A stretch of DNA of 64,000 nt from positions 42,644,962 through 42,708,961 of the forward strand of contig OU862928.1 of assembly GCA_917880885.1 (NCBI GenBank), read 5' to 3'. A program made the position numbers and the translations under genes. This document shows, piece by piece, positions 11,397 through 21,013 of this stretch (positions within the stretch are counted from its first letter, which is position 1; every line of letters starts with the position of its first letter). The notes beneath the pieces were generated by a model. The model saw nothing but the letters and a program-made list of their open reading frames with translations, had not been told where the DNA came from and did not search any database. The DNA is from Limnephilus marmoratus. Taxonomy: Eukaryota > Arthropoda > Insecta > Trichoptera > Limnephilidae.

Positions 11397-11544
11397 GAAA
11401 ACACACACATTTTTACACACTTTCAAAACTTGAGGATCCCGGTTGATGAAGGTTAGTAATACGTTGGGGTCACCACGAAACAATAATTTAATTAATTATC
11501 ACATCTCTAATTCACGTAATAAAAAAGCAGTTTACATTAAACAC

Positions 11545-12165
11545 CCTTGTGGCCCTGAAAAAAATAATTTCCTATAGGGCCTATGTCATCTTTGAAGATG
11601 CTGTGTGAAGGATCTTTTTGAGGTGAGGAAGGAGTAAACATGGGAGTGAACATTGTAGGAGGAAGGAAAGACACAGGCCGGCAAATCGTTCCACAGCCGG
11701 GCTGTTGAACTCAAGAACAACAGAAACGACCGTTCTCATGTGACAAGTATCAACCGTATACATATGTTGGGCGCGTGTTTGGCGTGTTTGCGACTATGCG
11801 CTAAGGGTATTTTCCATTAAAATAAGAATAGTATTTCCGTCTGACGCCTGTACTCTAAAGGTTGTAAACCGTTTATTAAGATAGGAGAATCTATCAAACG
11901 GACCGCCTTTTTTTCCAGAGTCAATGGTTTTTTCAAGTATTTGGGGCTCCAGACTAGAGGTGGCTGCCAAATTCAACCGTGGGGCGCTCTTGTTATTTGC
12001 ACAGGGATGGCAGTAAAGTTTTGAACTATCTGAACTATCTGCAGGTCCTGTACAGTAGAGCTTCGATGTAGCTCCCATATATCTAATTATGTCACGAAGG
12101 TGGCTGATTAAACAAAATTTCTCTTTTTTTTGGCAGTTATCGTTCATTTCTTGATTGGGGTTCGA
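11545..12165 (-). pseudogene. LINE-B ORF2 C-terminus and hairpin 3' end
   Basis: The minus strand carries, from right to left, decayed LINE coding sequence (segments resembling LEPQILEKTIDSGKK, GGPFDRFSYLNKRF and, in another frame, the FNSPAVERFAGL region, which corresponds to the R-LWN-LP type C-terminus) and then the same terminal hairpin used by SINE-A. Frames are interrupted. This is one of five copies of LINE-B in the window; none includes the RT catalytic core. Confidence 0.6.
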
Positions 12166-12181
12166 TTCCGCGTATCACAAT

Positions 12182-12510
12182 TTTGGAGGCGGGAGTGGGT
12201 ACTGCCGCCCCGGGAACCTTTATTGGATAACCAACACCTCTGCCATAGGTCACCCCAAGTGGTTCGCTACGTTTGGTGATTTAGCAGGGGTGCCCGGGTT
12301 CATCGGGTGAGGTTTGTCCAGGTCTTGGATGACTAGGATTCACTGAACCCCAGATTCCTACCCACCCCTTAAACCCCTTTCCTTCCCTCTCCTCTCCTTC
12401 CTTTCCCTAAAAAAACCCCTCCACACAGCATCCCCAAAGATGACACAGGCCCTGAGGCAAATTATTTTCCTCAGGGTCTCCTGTGTGGAGCTCATGTAAA
12501 AAAAAAAATC
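12182..12510 (+). mobile_element. SINE-A copy with internal deletion
   Basis: Head (GGAGGCGGGAGTGGGTACTG), ATTGGATAACCAACACCTCT block, CAGATTCCTACCCACCCC block and complete terminal hairpin (12417-12492), followed by GTAAAAAAAAAAA. The central TGCGTCTGCCCACC to GGATTCATACG section is missing, as it is at 30461-30660 and 34170-34500, which suggests a subfamily with a fixed internal deletion. Confidence 0.8.
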
Positions 12511-14036
12511 ACGCATCACTCCAGCGCCGGAGGGGGTAAAATACATTCCCCAAACGAGAGTTTATGCCGAATCTAAGATGTTTTTACATCACATACTCAG
12601 TAAATTATATAATCCAAGAAAAAGTAGCTATTCTGTAATCGAATTGTATTTAAAAAAAGTTTTCAATGAAATTACTGTCCCTTCCCTCCCCCCTCCTGGG
12701 TTTAATATAGCTTTTTTTTAAATCGATAGGTGTACCTATAATGCACATTTTCCTGGAAAGAGCTACAATAATAACACGCATTTGGGGTTACGCTCTATTT
12801 TCAACAATTTATTTTACCGTCAGAAATCAAAAATACCACTTTTTTTATTTATTGTTATCAAGTTTAATTTGTAGAACTCCATTTTAATTTTAATATTTTT
12901 TTTATATATAATCAGTAATATTATTATTAAATTTATAAAAACAGTTTATTTTTAAACAACTTATTTAACACAGAAGAAATAAACTGTTTTTATAAATTTA
13001 ATATTAATATTATTGGTTATATAAAAAAAATAATAAAAAATAGCACACATTATATTCGAACCTAAAGTTAATAGCAGAAAAATTAAAATGTTCCTACATC
13101 TCTTTCCGACCGTAATTTGTAAAAAAAAAATGTGAATTTTTCATTAATTATTTTTACATTAGGTAAATGACAACGAAGTGAGGTTACAATAACTTTTATA
13201 ATACACTTTTCTGATAAAATATGTGTGTATTTTTTTGTTATCAGTAATTTTAAAGAAAAAAAAAGTAAGGTGAGCCATTCTTAAAACTTTTTTATGTTTG
13301 CTTTCAAAAATTTTACATTTAAATATTAACGTGTTCATTTTTAATAACAAAATTTAAAAGCACATTTTGTCACCTTTCAAAAACTGTTTTTAATTTTTAG
13401 ATACGTTCATAAATGTTCCATTTATTTGGATTTTATTTTAAATAAGAAGTAATCTGACTATACGACAGAATATGGTCGAGGCCTGAGACGTTAAAACGGT
13501 AGGTATAAAAATATAATAACTAATATCTTAGTCTTACTAAAAAGGGCAAAAGGAATACGATCGCTCCGCGATTTATGGGGGACCATGGTTACCCCTCCTT
13601 TGAGAGATACGTGAATTTTACCCTCAGGTACGTAAAAGTTAATTTTACAGAACATTAAGCGTCATGGCACAGAAAACTAATGTATAATTTTTGATAACAG
13701 TTTTGACGAACCTTTTCTTAATTTGTAACCATTTATTAAAAAATGCGATAATTATTATTTTCGTGTGGTGTTCCTTTTACCACTATAATATCAATTATTC
13801 AGATAAGACAGCATTAAATAAAGATAATTTCTTGTTACATGAAGCTCTTAGTTGACACTGTTTATTTATAATTCAGTTTGGTTTTTATGTTGGCTGACGT
13901 GACTGCAACGGAAACCGAAATCTCGCAGATTGTGAGAGAAAATAAGACAATTTATCCGCAAAACAAACGATTATTTCACAAGAATTAGTTTTCATGTATA
14001 AGTGTATGTGATGTGTAAATAAATCGAATCTAAAAT
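12511..14036. other. Upstream region of the LRR gene, AT-rich
   Basis: Contains the palindrome annotated separately. Upstream of the LRR start I see no clear TATA box within 60 bases. The leader just before the ATG is AT-rich (AATCTAAAATATG), an acceptable insect initiation context. An upstream non-coding exon cannot be excluded. Confidence 0.5.
12898..13030. repeat. Long palindrome (about 54-bp arms)
   Basis: Arms 12898-12951 and 12976-13030 are reverse complements with a few mismatches; the inner ends are AAACAGTTTATTT and AAATAAACTGTTT, with a 24-nt loop. The left arm plus its outer flank (through ATGGAGTTCT on the complementary strand) is related to 16225-16320, so this is an element family rather than a one-off hairpin. 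Confidence 0.7.
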
Positions 14037-15668
14037 ATGGTGGTCTCTAAGTGCTTTTGGTTAGTTTGTGTAGTCCAGATTATCTGTGTGTGTTTGTGCA
14101 ACGCAGACCTCTTCTGTCAGTTTGAAATAACCAAGTCCGGCGTTCTGGAATGTTCGGCCTTGGGGATGAAGTTCAACCATTTGTCTTCGGGCACCGAATT
14201 TGGAGAAGGACTTACTTGGACGTGGAGCGAAGTGGAATCTCTCTGGATGCAAGATGCCAATATCATGAGTATAGGACCAGCGGTGTTAGCCAAGTTCAAG
14301 AATCTAAAACACTTGGATCTGTCATACAATAAGTTGGATGGTTTGACAGATAATATGTTTCTTTCACTGACGAATCTTCGCAGCTTGAAGCTGGCAAATA
14401 ATGTCATATCGAAGATTGAACCTGATGCCTTTGCCGGACTGAGCAACTTGAAACAGCTTGACCTTTCCCACAACTTCTTAGCCTTAGATGAAACTTTGGG
14501 ACCTAATTTTGACGTATTTAAAAGCCTGCGTATTCTCGACATATCCTACAATATCTACGTTGATTTTAATGCTTTGAAATTTGGGCCCAGCTTAAAGACA
14601 CTGAGAGCGAAACACATGGTGATGTCTAACGAAAATGCAATGGGGTTAGATGAGAATTGTTTCAGGGAAATGCCGCGTTTGAAGACTTTGATTTTATCGC
14701 ATTCCAAACTAGAGACCATACCAGATAAAATGCTGGATCCTCTCAACGCTTTGGTCATGGTCGATCTGTCATACAACAGCATCACCTCTCCGAAACTCCC
14801 CACAAGACTGTTTGCTCGTAATAATACGCAATTGAATAAGCTTGTACTGTCACACAACTTTTTGACAAGACTCACCGATCAAAATTCATTCGCTTTAAAT
14901 AAAAATCTGAAGATTTTGGATCTTTCCTACAATAATCTGACATTCTTAAGCGTGCGATTGTTTGCCTCCAACACAAATCTGGTGGTGTTATCCATGAAGA
15001 AGAATCGCTTAGCTCAAATACCTGATAAACTTTTTGACAGTTTGTCAAAGCTACAAGTGTTAGACATTTCCGAAAATATTTTAAGCAAATTAACTAACTT
15101 GATATTTTCTAAAATGGCAAGACTACAAACCTTGTTTTTATCTGGAAATTTGATTAAAGTTCTGCATCCCAACACGTTTCAACAGAACGTTCTTTTGCAA
15201 GAAATTTCGTTATCGAACAATTTGTTGGAGTCGTTTCCCATAGAGCTTATCGCTAGACAAAGTAAACTGATGACCCTGAACTTGGCCCGGAATAAACTGA
15301 GGTCTGTGAAGAAGGACCTTTTATCTAATGCTACAGCATTGATAGCTCTGGACATCTCTTGCAACAATTTGACCAACTTGCCGGAAGGATTCTTTGAAGG
15401 TATTAAACCTCATACGAACACTGTGTTTTTGAGTGGTAACCCGTGGAAATGTCCTTGCATCAGCGATATCTTGGGCGCTGCGGACGATAACGACGTCTCC
15501 ATCGATTCTCTGCTGTTCAACGATGGTGCTTCCCCAGTCTGTATGTCCAGTGGACCAGTCAATTCGACTAAAATCTGCAATGATTCTGAACTTCCAGAAA
15601 AAGATTCCGTTGCTTGGCAAAGACTTTTGAGTTTTTACCCTAACACCTGTGGGACAAAAAAATTATAA
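14037..15668 (+). CDS. Secreted leucine-rich-repeat protein
   Basis: A 543-residue frame without introns. Residues 1-23 form a signal peptide (hydrophobic FWLVCVVQIICVCLC, then NA-DLFC). A cysteine-containing N-cap (FCQFEITKSGVLECSALG) follows. From about residue 89 there are 15 consecutive LRRs of mostly 24 residues with the LxxLxLSxNxL signature (LKHLDLSYNKL, LRSLKLANNVI, LKILDLSYNNL, LMTLNLARNKL, LIALDISCNNL). The C-cap starts NPWKCPCISDIL and keeps four or more later cysteines, ending PNTCGTKKL. There is no transmembrane segment, GPI tail, TIR or kinase domain, so the product is probably extracellular. LRRs of this kind bind proteins or microbial ligands; secreted insect examples include hemocyte-binding and Toll-like ectodomain proteins, but I cannot name an ortholog. 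The start is chosen because it begins the signal peptide directly. The frame is fully intact among decayed repeats, which argues for selection. Confidence 0.9.
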   Translation: MVVSKCFWLVCVVQIICVCLCNADLFCQFEITKSGVLECSALGMKFNHLSSGTEFGEGLTWTWSEVESLWMQDANIMSIGPAVLAKFKNLKHLDLSYNKLDGLTDNMFLSLTNLRSLKLANNVISKIEPDAFAGLSNLKQLDLSHNFLALDETLGPNFDVFKSLRILDISYNIYVDFNALKFGPSLKTLRAKHMVMSNENAMGLDENCFREMPRLKTLILSHSKLETIPDKMLDPLNALVMVDLSYNSITSPKLPTRLFARNNTQLNKLVLSHNFLTRLTDQNSFALNKNLKILDLSYNNLTFLSVRLFASNTNLVVLSMKKNRLAQIPDKLFDSLSKLQVLDISENILSKLTNLIFSKMARLQTLFLSGNLIKVLHPNTFQQNVLLQEISLSNNLLESFPIELIARQSKLMTLNLARNKLRSVKKDLLSNATALIALDISCNNLTNLPEGFFEGIKPHTNTVFLSGNPWKCPCISDILGAADDNDVSIDSLLFNDGASPVCMSSGPVNSTKICNDSELPEKDSVAWQRLLSFYPNTCGTKKL

Positions 15669-15895
15669 ATATTTTTTAACATCAATGTGAAGTAGTGCTG
15701 ATTATGGCCTCATATTGATACCGTTACCTCATTTAGTACAAGGTTGGTTTAGTTATAAAAAATTGACCACATTGATCGAAAATTATTATTATATTTATCG
15801 ACCTCAATTTCAACAGATAAATTCATCAATCTGCCTTAAAAAATAATTAACCGTTTCATGACATTATTTTATGATGAAAACTTGACAATAATTCA

Positions 15896-15932
15896 AATAA
15901 ATACAACAATTAAAAACTCAAAATGCAATAAA
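15896..15932 (+). terminator. Polyadenylation signals of the LRR gene
   Basis: Two AATAAA hexamers (15896-15901 and 15927-15932) lie about 230-260 bases after the stop codon, in AT-rich 3' UTR. They are the most likely 3' end signals for the LRR transcript. Confidence 0.55.
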
Positions 15933-16340
15933 AAAATATGTTTTTCACAGCAAACCCAAGAGTGTTCTGTAATTTGTGATTACTGGTAAATAATTTGGAA
16001 AAATTGTTAAAATAAAACGTTTGTGTTTTAAATTTGTTTTTCTTTTGATTATTGGTTTTACTGTGAAGTGTTTATGATATTTTGGATGCATTGGTTTAAT
16101 GATGTGGTGTTTATGACCTTTTGTATGTCATGGTTTAATGATATGGATAAAAATGGATTTCATAAAGTTTTATAATGCCTTCAGAAGGCGAAATAGCTGT
16201 CAAGCATAATAATTCCATAGCAGATCTTGTTTATAAATAAACTGTTTTTAAAAATTGAATAATATTATTATTGAATAGATAAAAGAAAAAAAAATTAAAT
16301 GGAGTTCTTAGTAAGAAACTTAATAAGAATAAATTTATAA
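15933..16340. other. Intergenic, with a relative of the 12.9-kb palindrome
   Basis: Positions 16067-16145 hold two imperfect copies of a block built on GGTTTAATGATRTGG. Positions 16225-16320 match, in the opposite orientation, the left arm and outer flank of the palindrome at 12898-13030. Confidence 0.5.
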
Positions 16341-16344
16341 AACA

Positions 16345-16750
16345 TAACCATAAAGGTGCGAACCTTTGCAAAATTGCAATTTTGCATAAAAACATGTACA
16401 AACCTTTGCAAAAATGCGATTTTGCATAAAAACATGTGCAAACCTTTGCAAAAATTCCATTATGCATAAAAACATGTACAAATGTACATACTATTTGCAA
16501 AAATGCAATTTTGCATGAAAACATTTACAAACCTTTGCAAAAATGCAAAATTTGCCTAAAAAACGTACAAGCCTTTGCGAAAATAGAATTTTTCATTAAA
16601 ATGTGTACAAATCTTTCCGAAAATACAATTTTGCATAAAAAACATGAACAAACCTTTCCAGAAATACATTTTTTCATAAAAACTTGTACAAACCTTTGCA
16701 AAAATGCAACTTTGCATAAAAACATGAACAAACCCTTGCGAAAATGCCCT
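16345..16750. repeat. 40-bp minisatellite, about 10 units
   Basis: The unit is about ACAAACCTTTGCAAAAATGC followed by GATTTTGCATAAAAACATGT. Units differ by substitutions and small indels. Frames crossing it on both strands (for example 16436-16801 plus) are products of the repeat and not genes. Confidence 0.9.
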
Positions 16751-17741
16751 TCTGCGTTTGTTGAAGTATTCTTGAATCAATCCCTTCACGAACCATATTA
16801 AATTTCCTAATAGAATTAAAGAGGTAAACTAACATTAATTACACATTGACCCTTCTCCAGCTCCCCGCAGTAGCAGGCAGATGATTCACAGATACGAAGA
16901 ATCTGATGAAATTTCATTCCCTTGGAACAACAAAGTTCTATCTGCTAATTGAACGAAACTGAGATACTGAGCATCAAAGTTTGAATTCAGAATAAAATGC
17001 TAGCATTTGAAATTTATGAAAACTTTAATATGAAAAATATATTAAAACTGAATTTTCCTTGTGCTTAAGAATATTTTATGTAATGTGGCATTTAGCCAAA
17101 TAACAAAGTTTAAAAAAAAATGTACCCATGTTATTTTGGCTCAATCTGATTATTTTCCTTCGTTTTTTTTTTGCCAAATTACATGTTTTTTTTGCATAAT
17201 TTGCGTCTTAATCATAAAGATTATTGAATTACATTACATTCTGCACATCTCTTCATATATTACATTAGTCCCAGCGAGAGATTGTACGAATTCATGCGAG
17301 ATGTCATCGTTCTCCCTCAAGAATTAAGTTGCATAACAAGCCCAACACTAAATAGGTCCAAACTAAAAACCTACCTTTTTGGGCTCTCATAGCCTTAATT
17401 TAAATATACCTATCTGAGAGTATTATACTTGTATTGCCTATGATATGTCTTAATCACACTTTTCTCACAGAATTAAAATTAGAATTTGAAATTAAAACAC
17501 TTTTGTACTTTTTTCCACTTACTTATATTTCATCAGGACCAGTTTCATCCTATTACGGACATTTTCAGACTGTTGAAATTCTTATGTTACGGTATTTATA
17601 CACACTTAGGCAGGGGTATACAACATTGTCTCTATATAATGAATGTTTCTATTTTGTTAATTTTAAGGTATTATAAGTTATTTTGTTGAATTAAAATTAC
17701 GCGAATCCTCACACATCAATTTCAATTTCAGTGCCGGCAAC
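16751..17741. other. No gene; half copy of the foldback family
   Basis: Positions 17482-17560 match one arm and the loop of the foldback element at 9939-10074 (AGAATTTGAAATTAAAACAC, then a diverged CCACTTACTTATATTTCATC). Nothing else is recognised. Confidence 0.5.
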
Positions 17742-17975
17742 CCGGGCGTTTATTTATTATTAGTTATGTACAACATGATTTTTTTTCCTTACCCTCCTCA
17801 CTAGACAAAGAGTCTGTTCTGAGGCTGGTAACTAACAATTTCTAATTACATAAAAACAAATAAGTGGTAAAAACATTAAAAAAAGAAAAATATATATTAT
17901 AGTAAAAATAATAATAATAAAATACGAGGAAAATCAGAATTTAAAAACAGAGTAGAAAATAGAAAATATATAATA

Positions 17976-18782
17976 TTAGATATTAAGAATATTACTTATC
18001 TCTCTTCTTTCTTTGACATTCAACCAGTTCAAAAATCTTTTGAAAACCCAATTCAAATTATTAGATGCGACGTAGGTCTTTGTTTGGGCTACAAACTTAT
18101 TGAATATATATGGTGCCAAGTAAGATTCATGTTTTTTTGCAAAATTTGATTTGATATATGGTACTTGTAATTGATTGTGTGTGTTTGCTCTTGTGTATTG
18201 CGAGTGAGTTATGAAGTGTGGTGATATTTTTATGCAGTTTTTGTGGATGATCTTCTTTATGTATAGTTTATTTATGTCTAATAGGTTATTGTTGATCATT
18301 ATCTGTTCTGTCGGATGTTGATAAGGCTTTCTAAACATAATTCTGATTATTGTTTTATGATTAATTTTAAGTGATTTGAGGTGAGTCTCTGCTGCTGCTC
18401 CCCATACTGAAATACCATACATTAGAATACTTTGACAGAGTGCATAATATATATTTTTTAGCTGAGGTAGTGACATAATGTTTCGAATTGTTTTGAAGAT
18501 GTAAGAGAGTTTCCGTATTTTTTTTGTAATTAGGTTAATTTGGAGATCCCATTTTAAGTTATTGTCAACAGTTAAACCGAGATATTTAATATTTTGCGCA
18601 TAATCAATTTTGTCACAAACACAGCGTGAGTTAGTTAATGAGGTAACTGTGCAGGGGTGAAGATGTAGTTGTGGGCGACTATCTGGCTGACCAGCTAATG
18701 TTTTACTGAAAGTTAAGTATTTTGTTTTAGAAATATTTAGTGTCAGTAGATTATTTATTAGCCATTTATTTACTTCAGTCAT
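17976..18782 (-). pseudogene. LINE ORF2 C-terminal part, out of frame
   Basis: 268 codons from the first in-frame methionine; homology to the RT continues upstream of it to about 18815 (ENVFKNTEAG), which places the frameshift at roughly 18815-18832. It contains INNLLTLNISKTKYLTFSK, KYLGLTVDNNLKWDLQI, KIRKLSYIFKTIRNI and YGISVWGAAAETHLKSL, typical of CR1-group RT C-termini. One frameshift separates it from the catalytic domain; no other lesion is visible. Confidence 0.8.
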
Positions 18783-21009
18783 CCCTGCTTCCGTGTTTTT
18801 GAAGACGTTTTCCCATAATTGGGCTTACAGTGTCATCTGCATAACTGATAACTTTGTACTCTATGTTCTCTAGGCTTATCTCAGTTAGACTGTTAATGTA
18901 GATGAGAAACAGTATGGGACCTAAAACGCTGCCTTGGGGTACTCCATACCTGTTGCCTACTTTGTCAATTTCTTGATTATTGAATTTTACAATTTGTTGT
19001 CTATTTTCAATGTAGCTGATGAACCATTTTAGTGGTGGACCTGTTATGCCAATGTTTTTGAGTTTTTGTTGGAGTAATTTGTGTGAGATGGTATCGAAAG
19101 CTTTTGCTAGGTCTAAGAACACTCCTAACACCTTTGAACCGCCATCTAGGTTTTTCACTATGTATGTGGTTAGTTCCGATAAGGCGTCTTCTGTTCCCAT
19201 TTTCGCTCGAAACCCGAATTGACGGGTGGAGATCAGTTTGTGTTTGTCAAGGTATGCGAGCAGTCTTTTTTTCATAGTTTTTTCTAGTAGTTTCGATAGC
19301 GAATTTAGGAGAGTGATTGGTCTGTAATTTAAGATCAGCGTTTTGTCTCCCGATTTATGTATTGGAGTAATACAACCTATTTTTAGATGATCGGGGACAA
19401 AGCCGAGGCTGAAACTTTGGTTGAAAATATGTTGAAGTGGTATAAGTATATGTTCTCGGAGACTAATCAGTATATGATTGGAGAGGTTATCTGGGCCCAC
19501 AGCGCAATTTGGTTTGAGAGAAATAATTAAATCCGATATTTCCTTTGTACTTATTTTGTGAGCATAAAACGAATGATTTGGTTGCATGGTAGAGGATAGT
19601 TTGGTTAAAGAGTCTTCTGTTGTGCCGTTTTTTAAAAGAATTTTTTCAGCCAAGTTAGATCCAACTTTTGCAAATTGGGAGTTAATAAAATTAGCTATTT
19701 TACCAGGTTCATTTTTTGTAAGGGTTTTGTTTCCATTTATTAACAGTACTTTGATCTTCGAGTCTTTTTTCGTATTGGAGAAAGTAATATCTTTGACGAT
19801 TTTCCAGATTTTTTTGGGGTCATTTTTGGCGGATTTTATTTCTTTTTTGTAGTACTTGTATTTGGCTTGTTTGATTAATTTATTACAAAGGTTTCTATAT
19901 AGCAGGTAATTATTTTTTAGTTTGTCATCATATGGGTTTTTGCGTACTTGCATGTGCATTGTGTCTCTTTTATGAATGCTGTTTACTAATCCTTTCGTGA
20001 TCCAGGGTGTTATTTTTTTTTCTTTATGTGAGTAGTTTTTCGGGGTATTTTTTGTTGTATGTTTAGCAATATAGGTTCCAACTGTGGTCATAAATGTGTT
20101 CAGCGCGTTGTTTGGATCGGGTTCATTTATTACATTTGACCAAGATTCATTATGTATGTCCTCTATTAGGGACTTAAAATTGATTTTGTCTTGTGCGGAG
20201 TTGTTTTTTTCATCTTTTTGTTTCTTGTTAAGATGTATGCTTAGTGTAGTAGTGAAATGATCTGTGACCGTTGATCGAATAATGGATGAAGATGTTTTTT
20301 TCCTAGTTTTAACAAAAATATGGTCAATACAGGATTCAGAGTTTGACGTAATTCTTGTTGGTGAGTTGATTGTCGAATTTAATCCATAGTGAGTAAGTAG
20401 ACTTAAGTATTCTGTGGTTATTGGTTGCCCGTTTAGTAAGTTAATATTCATATCCCCTGCAATAATTAATTGTTGTGTTTTTTTATTTTTATCGAGAAGT
20501 TTATTTAAGGAGTTGAAGAAAGGTGAGAGATTGGTATAGCAAGGGGGCCTGTAGACGGCAAATATGGAGATGTCTGGTCCGAGGGAGATTTGGATACAGT
20601 TTGCTTCGTTTAGGTTGATTTCTGTTATTGATGAGTTTAGTGAATCTTTGGCAAAGATTACTATACCGTCATTTTGATTTAGATGTTTTGTGGAATGGAG
20701 AGTTGTATAGTCCTTTAAGTTTAGGTTTGTGTACGAGTCATCTAACCAGCATTCAGTCAAGATAATAATGTCGAAGCTTATGTTTATTTCGTTTAGGAGG
20801 ATCGAGAAATTATCGAAGTTCTTTCGAATACTTCTAATGTTTTGGGATATTATGTTTAAGTTGTGTTTTTCTGTGAACAGAAAATTACAATCTGTCACTT
20901 TGTCAAAAGTGTGTTCTGAGTTGTTAAATGTTTCTGTATCAATATTAAGTTGAGTGATCATGTTGCGGTTGCGAAGATACATAAGTTGATCCATACAAAG
21001 TTCACACAT
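18775..21009 (-). CDS. LINE ORF2: AP-endonuclease and reverse transcriptase
   Basis: 744 codons. The endonuclease occupies about residues 50-260: NLNIISQNIRSI, IDIIILTECWLDD (catalytic Glu), IIAGDMNINLL, SESCIDHIFVK and STVTDHFTTTL. RT follows at about 480-725: KPNCAVGPDNLSNHILI, IGCITPIHKSGD, NYRPITLLNSLSKLLEK, LDLAKAFDTISH (motif A, near residue 635), VPQGSVLGPILFLIYIN (motif B) and ISYADDT (motif C). Just after YADD the frame is lost and a short wrong tail follows; the true continuation is in another frame at 17976-18782. The enzyme would nick target DNA and copy the element RNA. The copy as it stands lacks the RT thumb in frame and is probably inactive. Confidence 0.85.
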   Translation of the reverse strand: MCELCMDQLMYLRNRNMITQLNIDTETFNNSEHTFDKVTDCNFLFTEKHNLNIISQNIRSIRKNFDNFSILLNEINISFDIIILTECWLDDSYTNLNLKDYTTLHSTKHLNQNDGIVIFAKDSLNSSITEINLNEANCIQISLGPDISIFAVYRPPCYTNLSPFFNSLNKLLDKNKKTQQLIIAGDMNINLLNGQPITTEYLSLLTHYGLNSTINSPTRITSNSESCIDHIFVKTRKKTSSSIIRSTVTDHFTTTLSIHLNKKQKDEKNNSAQDKINFKSLIEDIHNESWSNVINEPDPNNALNTFMTTVGTYIAKHTTKNTPKNYSHKEKKITPWITKGLVNSIHKRDTMHMQVRKNPYDDKLKNNYLLYRNLCNKLIKQAKYKYYKKEIKSAKNDPKKIWKIVKDITFSNTKKDSKIKVLLINGNKTLTKNEPGKIANFINSQFAKVGSNLAEKILLKNGTTEDSLTKLSSTMQPNHSFYAHKISTKEISDLIISLKPNCAVGPDNLSNHILISLREHILIPLQHIFNQSFSLGFVPDHLKIGCITPIHKSGDKTLILNYRPITLLNSLSKLLEKTMKKRLLAYLDKHKLISTRQFGFRAKMGTEDALSELTTYIVKNLDGGSKVLGVFLDLAKAFDTISHKLLQQKLKNIGITGPPLKWFISYIENRQQIVKFNNQEIDKVGNRYGVPQGSVLGPILFLIYINSLTEISLENIEYKVISYADDTVSPIMGKRLQKHGSRDD

Positions 21010-21013
21010 TTTG

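Noticed and set aside
16436..16801. Cys-rich frames on both strands over 16.3-16.8 kb
   Set aside because: They follow the 40-bp minisatellite on both strands equally, as expected by chance from a repeat without stops.
17482..17560. Possible hammerhead ribozyme (CTGATGA on the minus strand near GAAAC)
   Set aside because: The second stem expected after CTGATGA does not form and the related copy at 9939 has CTGGTGA; no consistent core.
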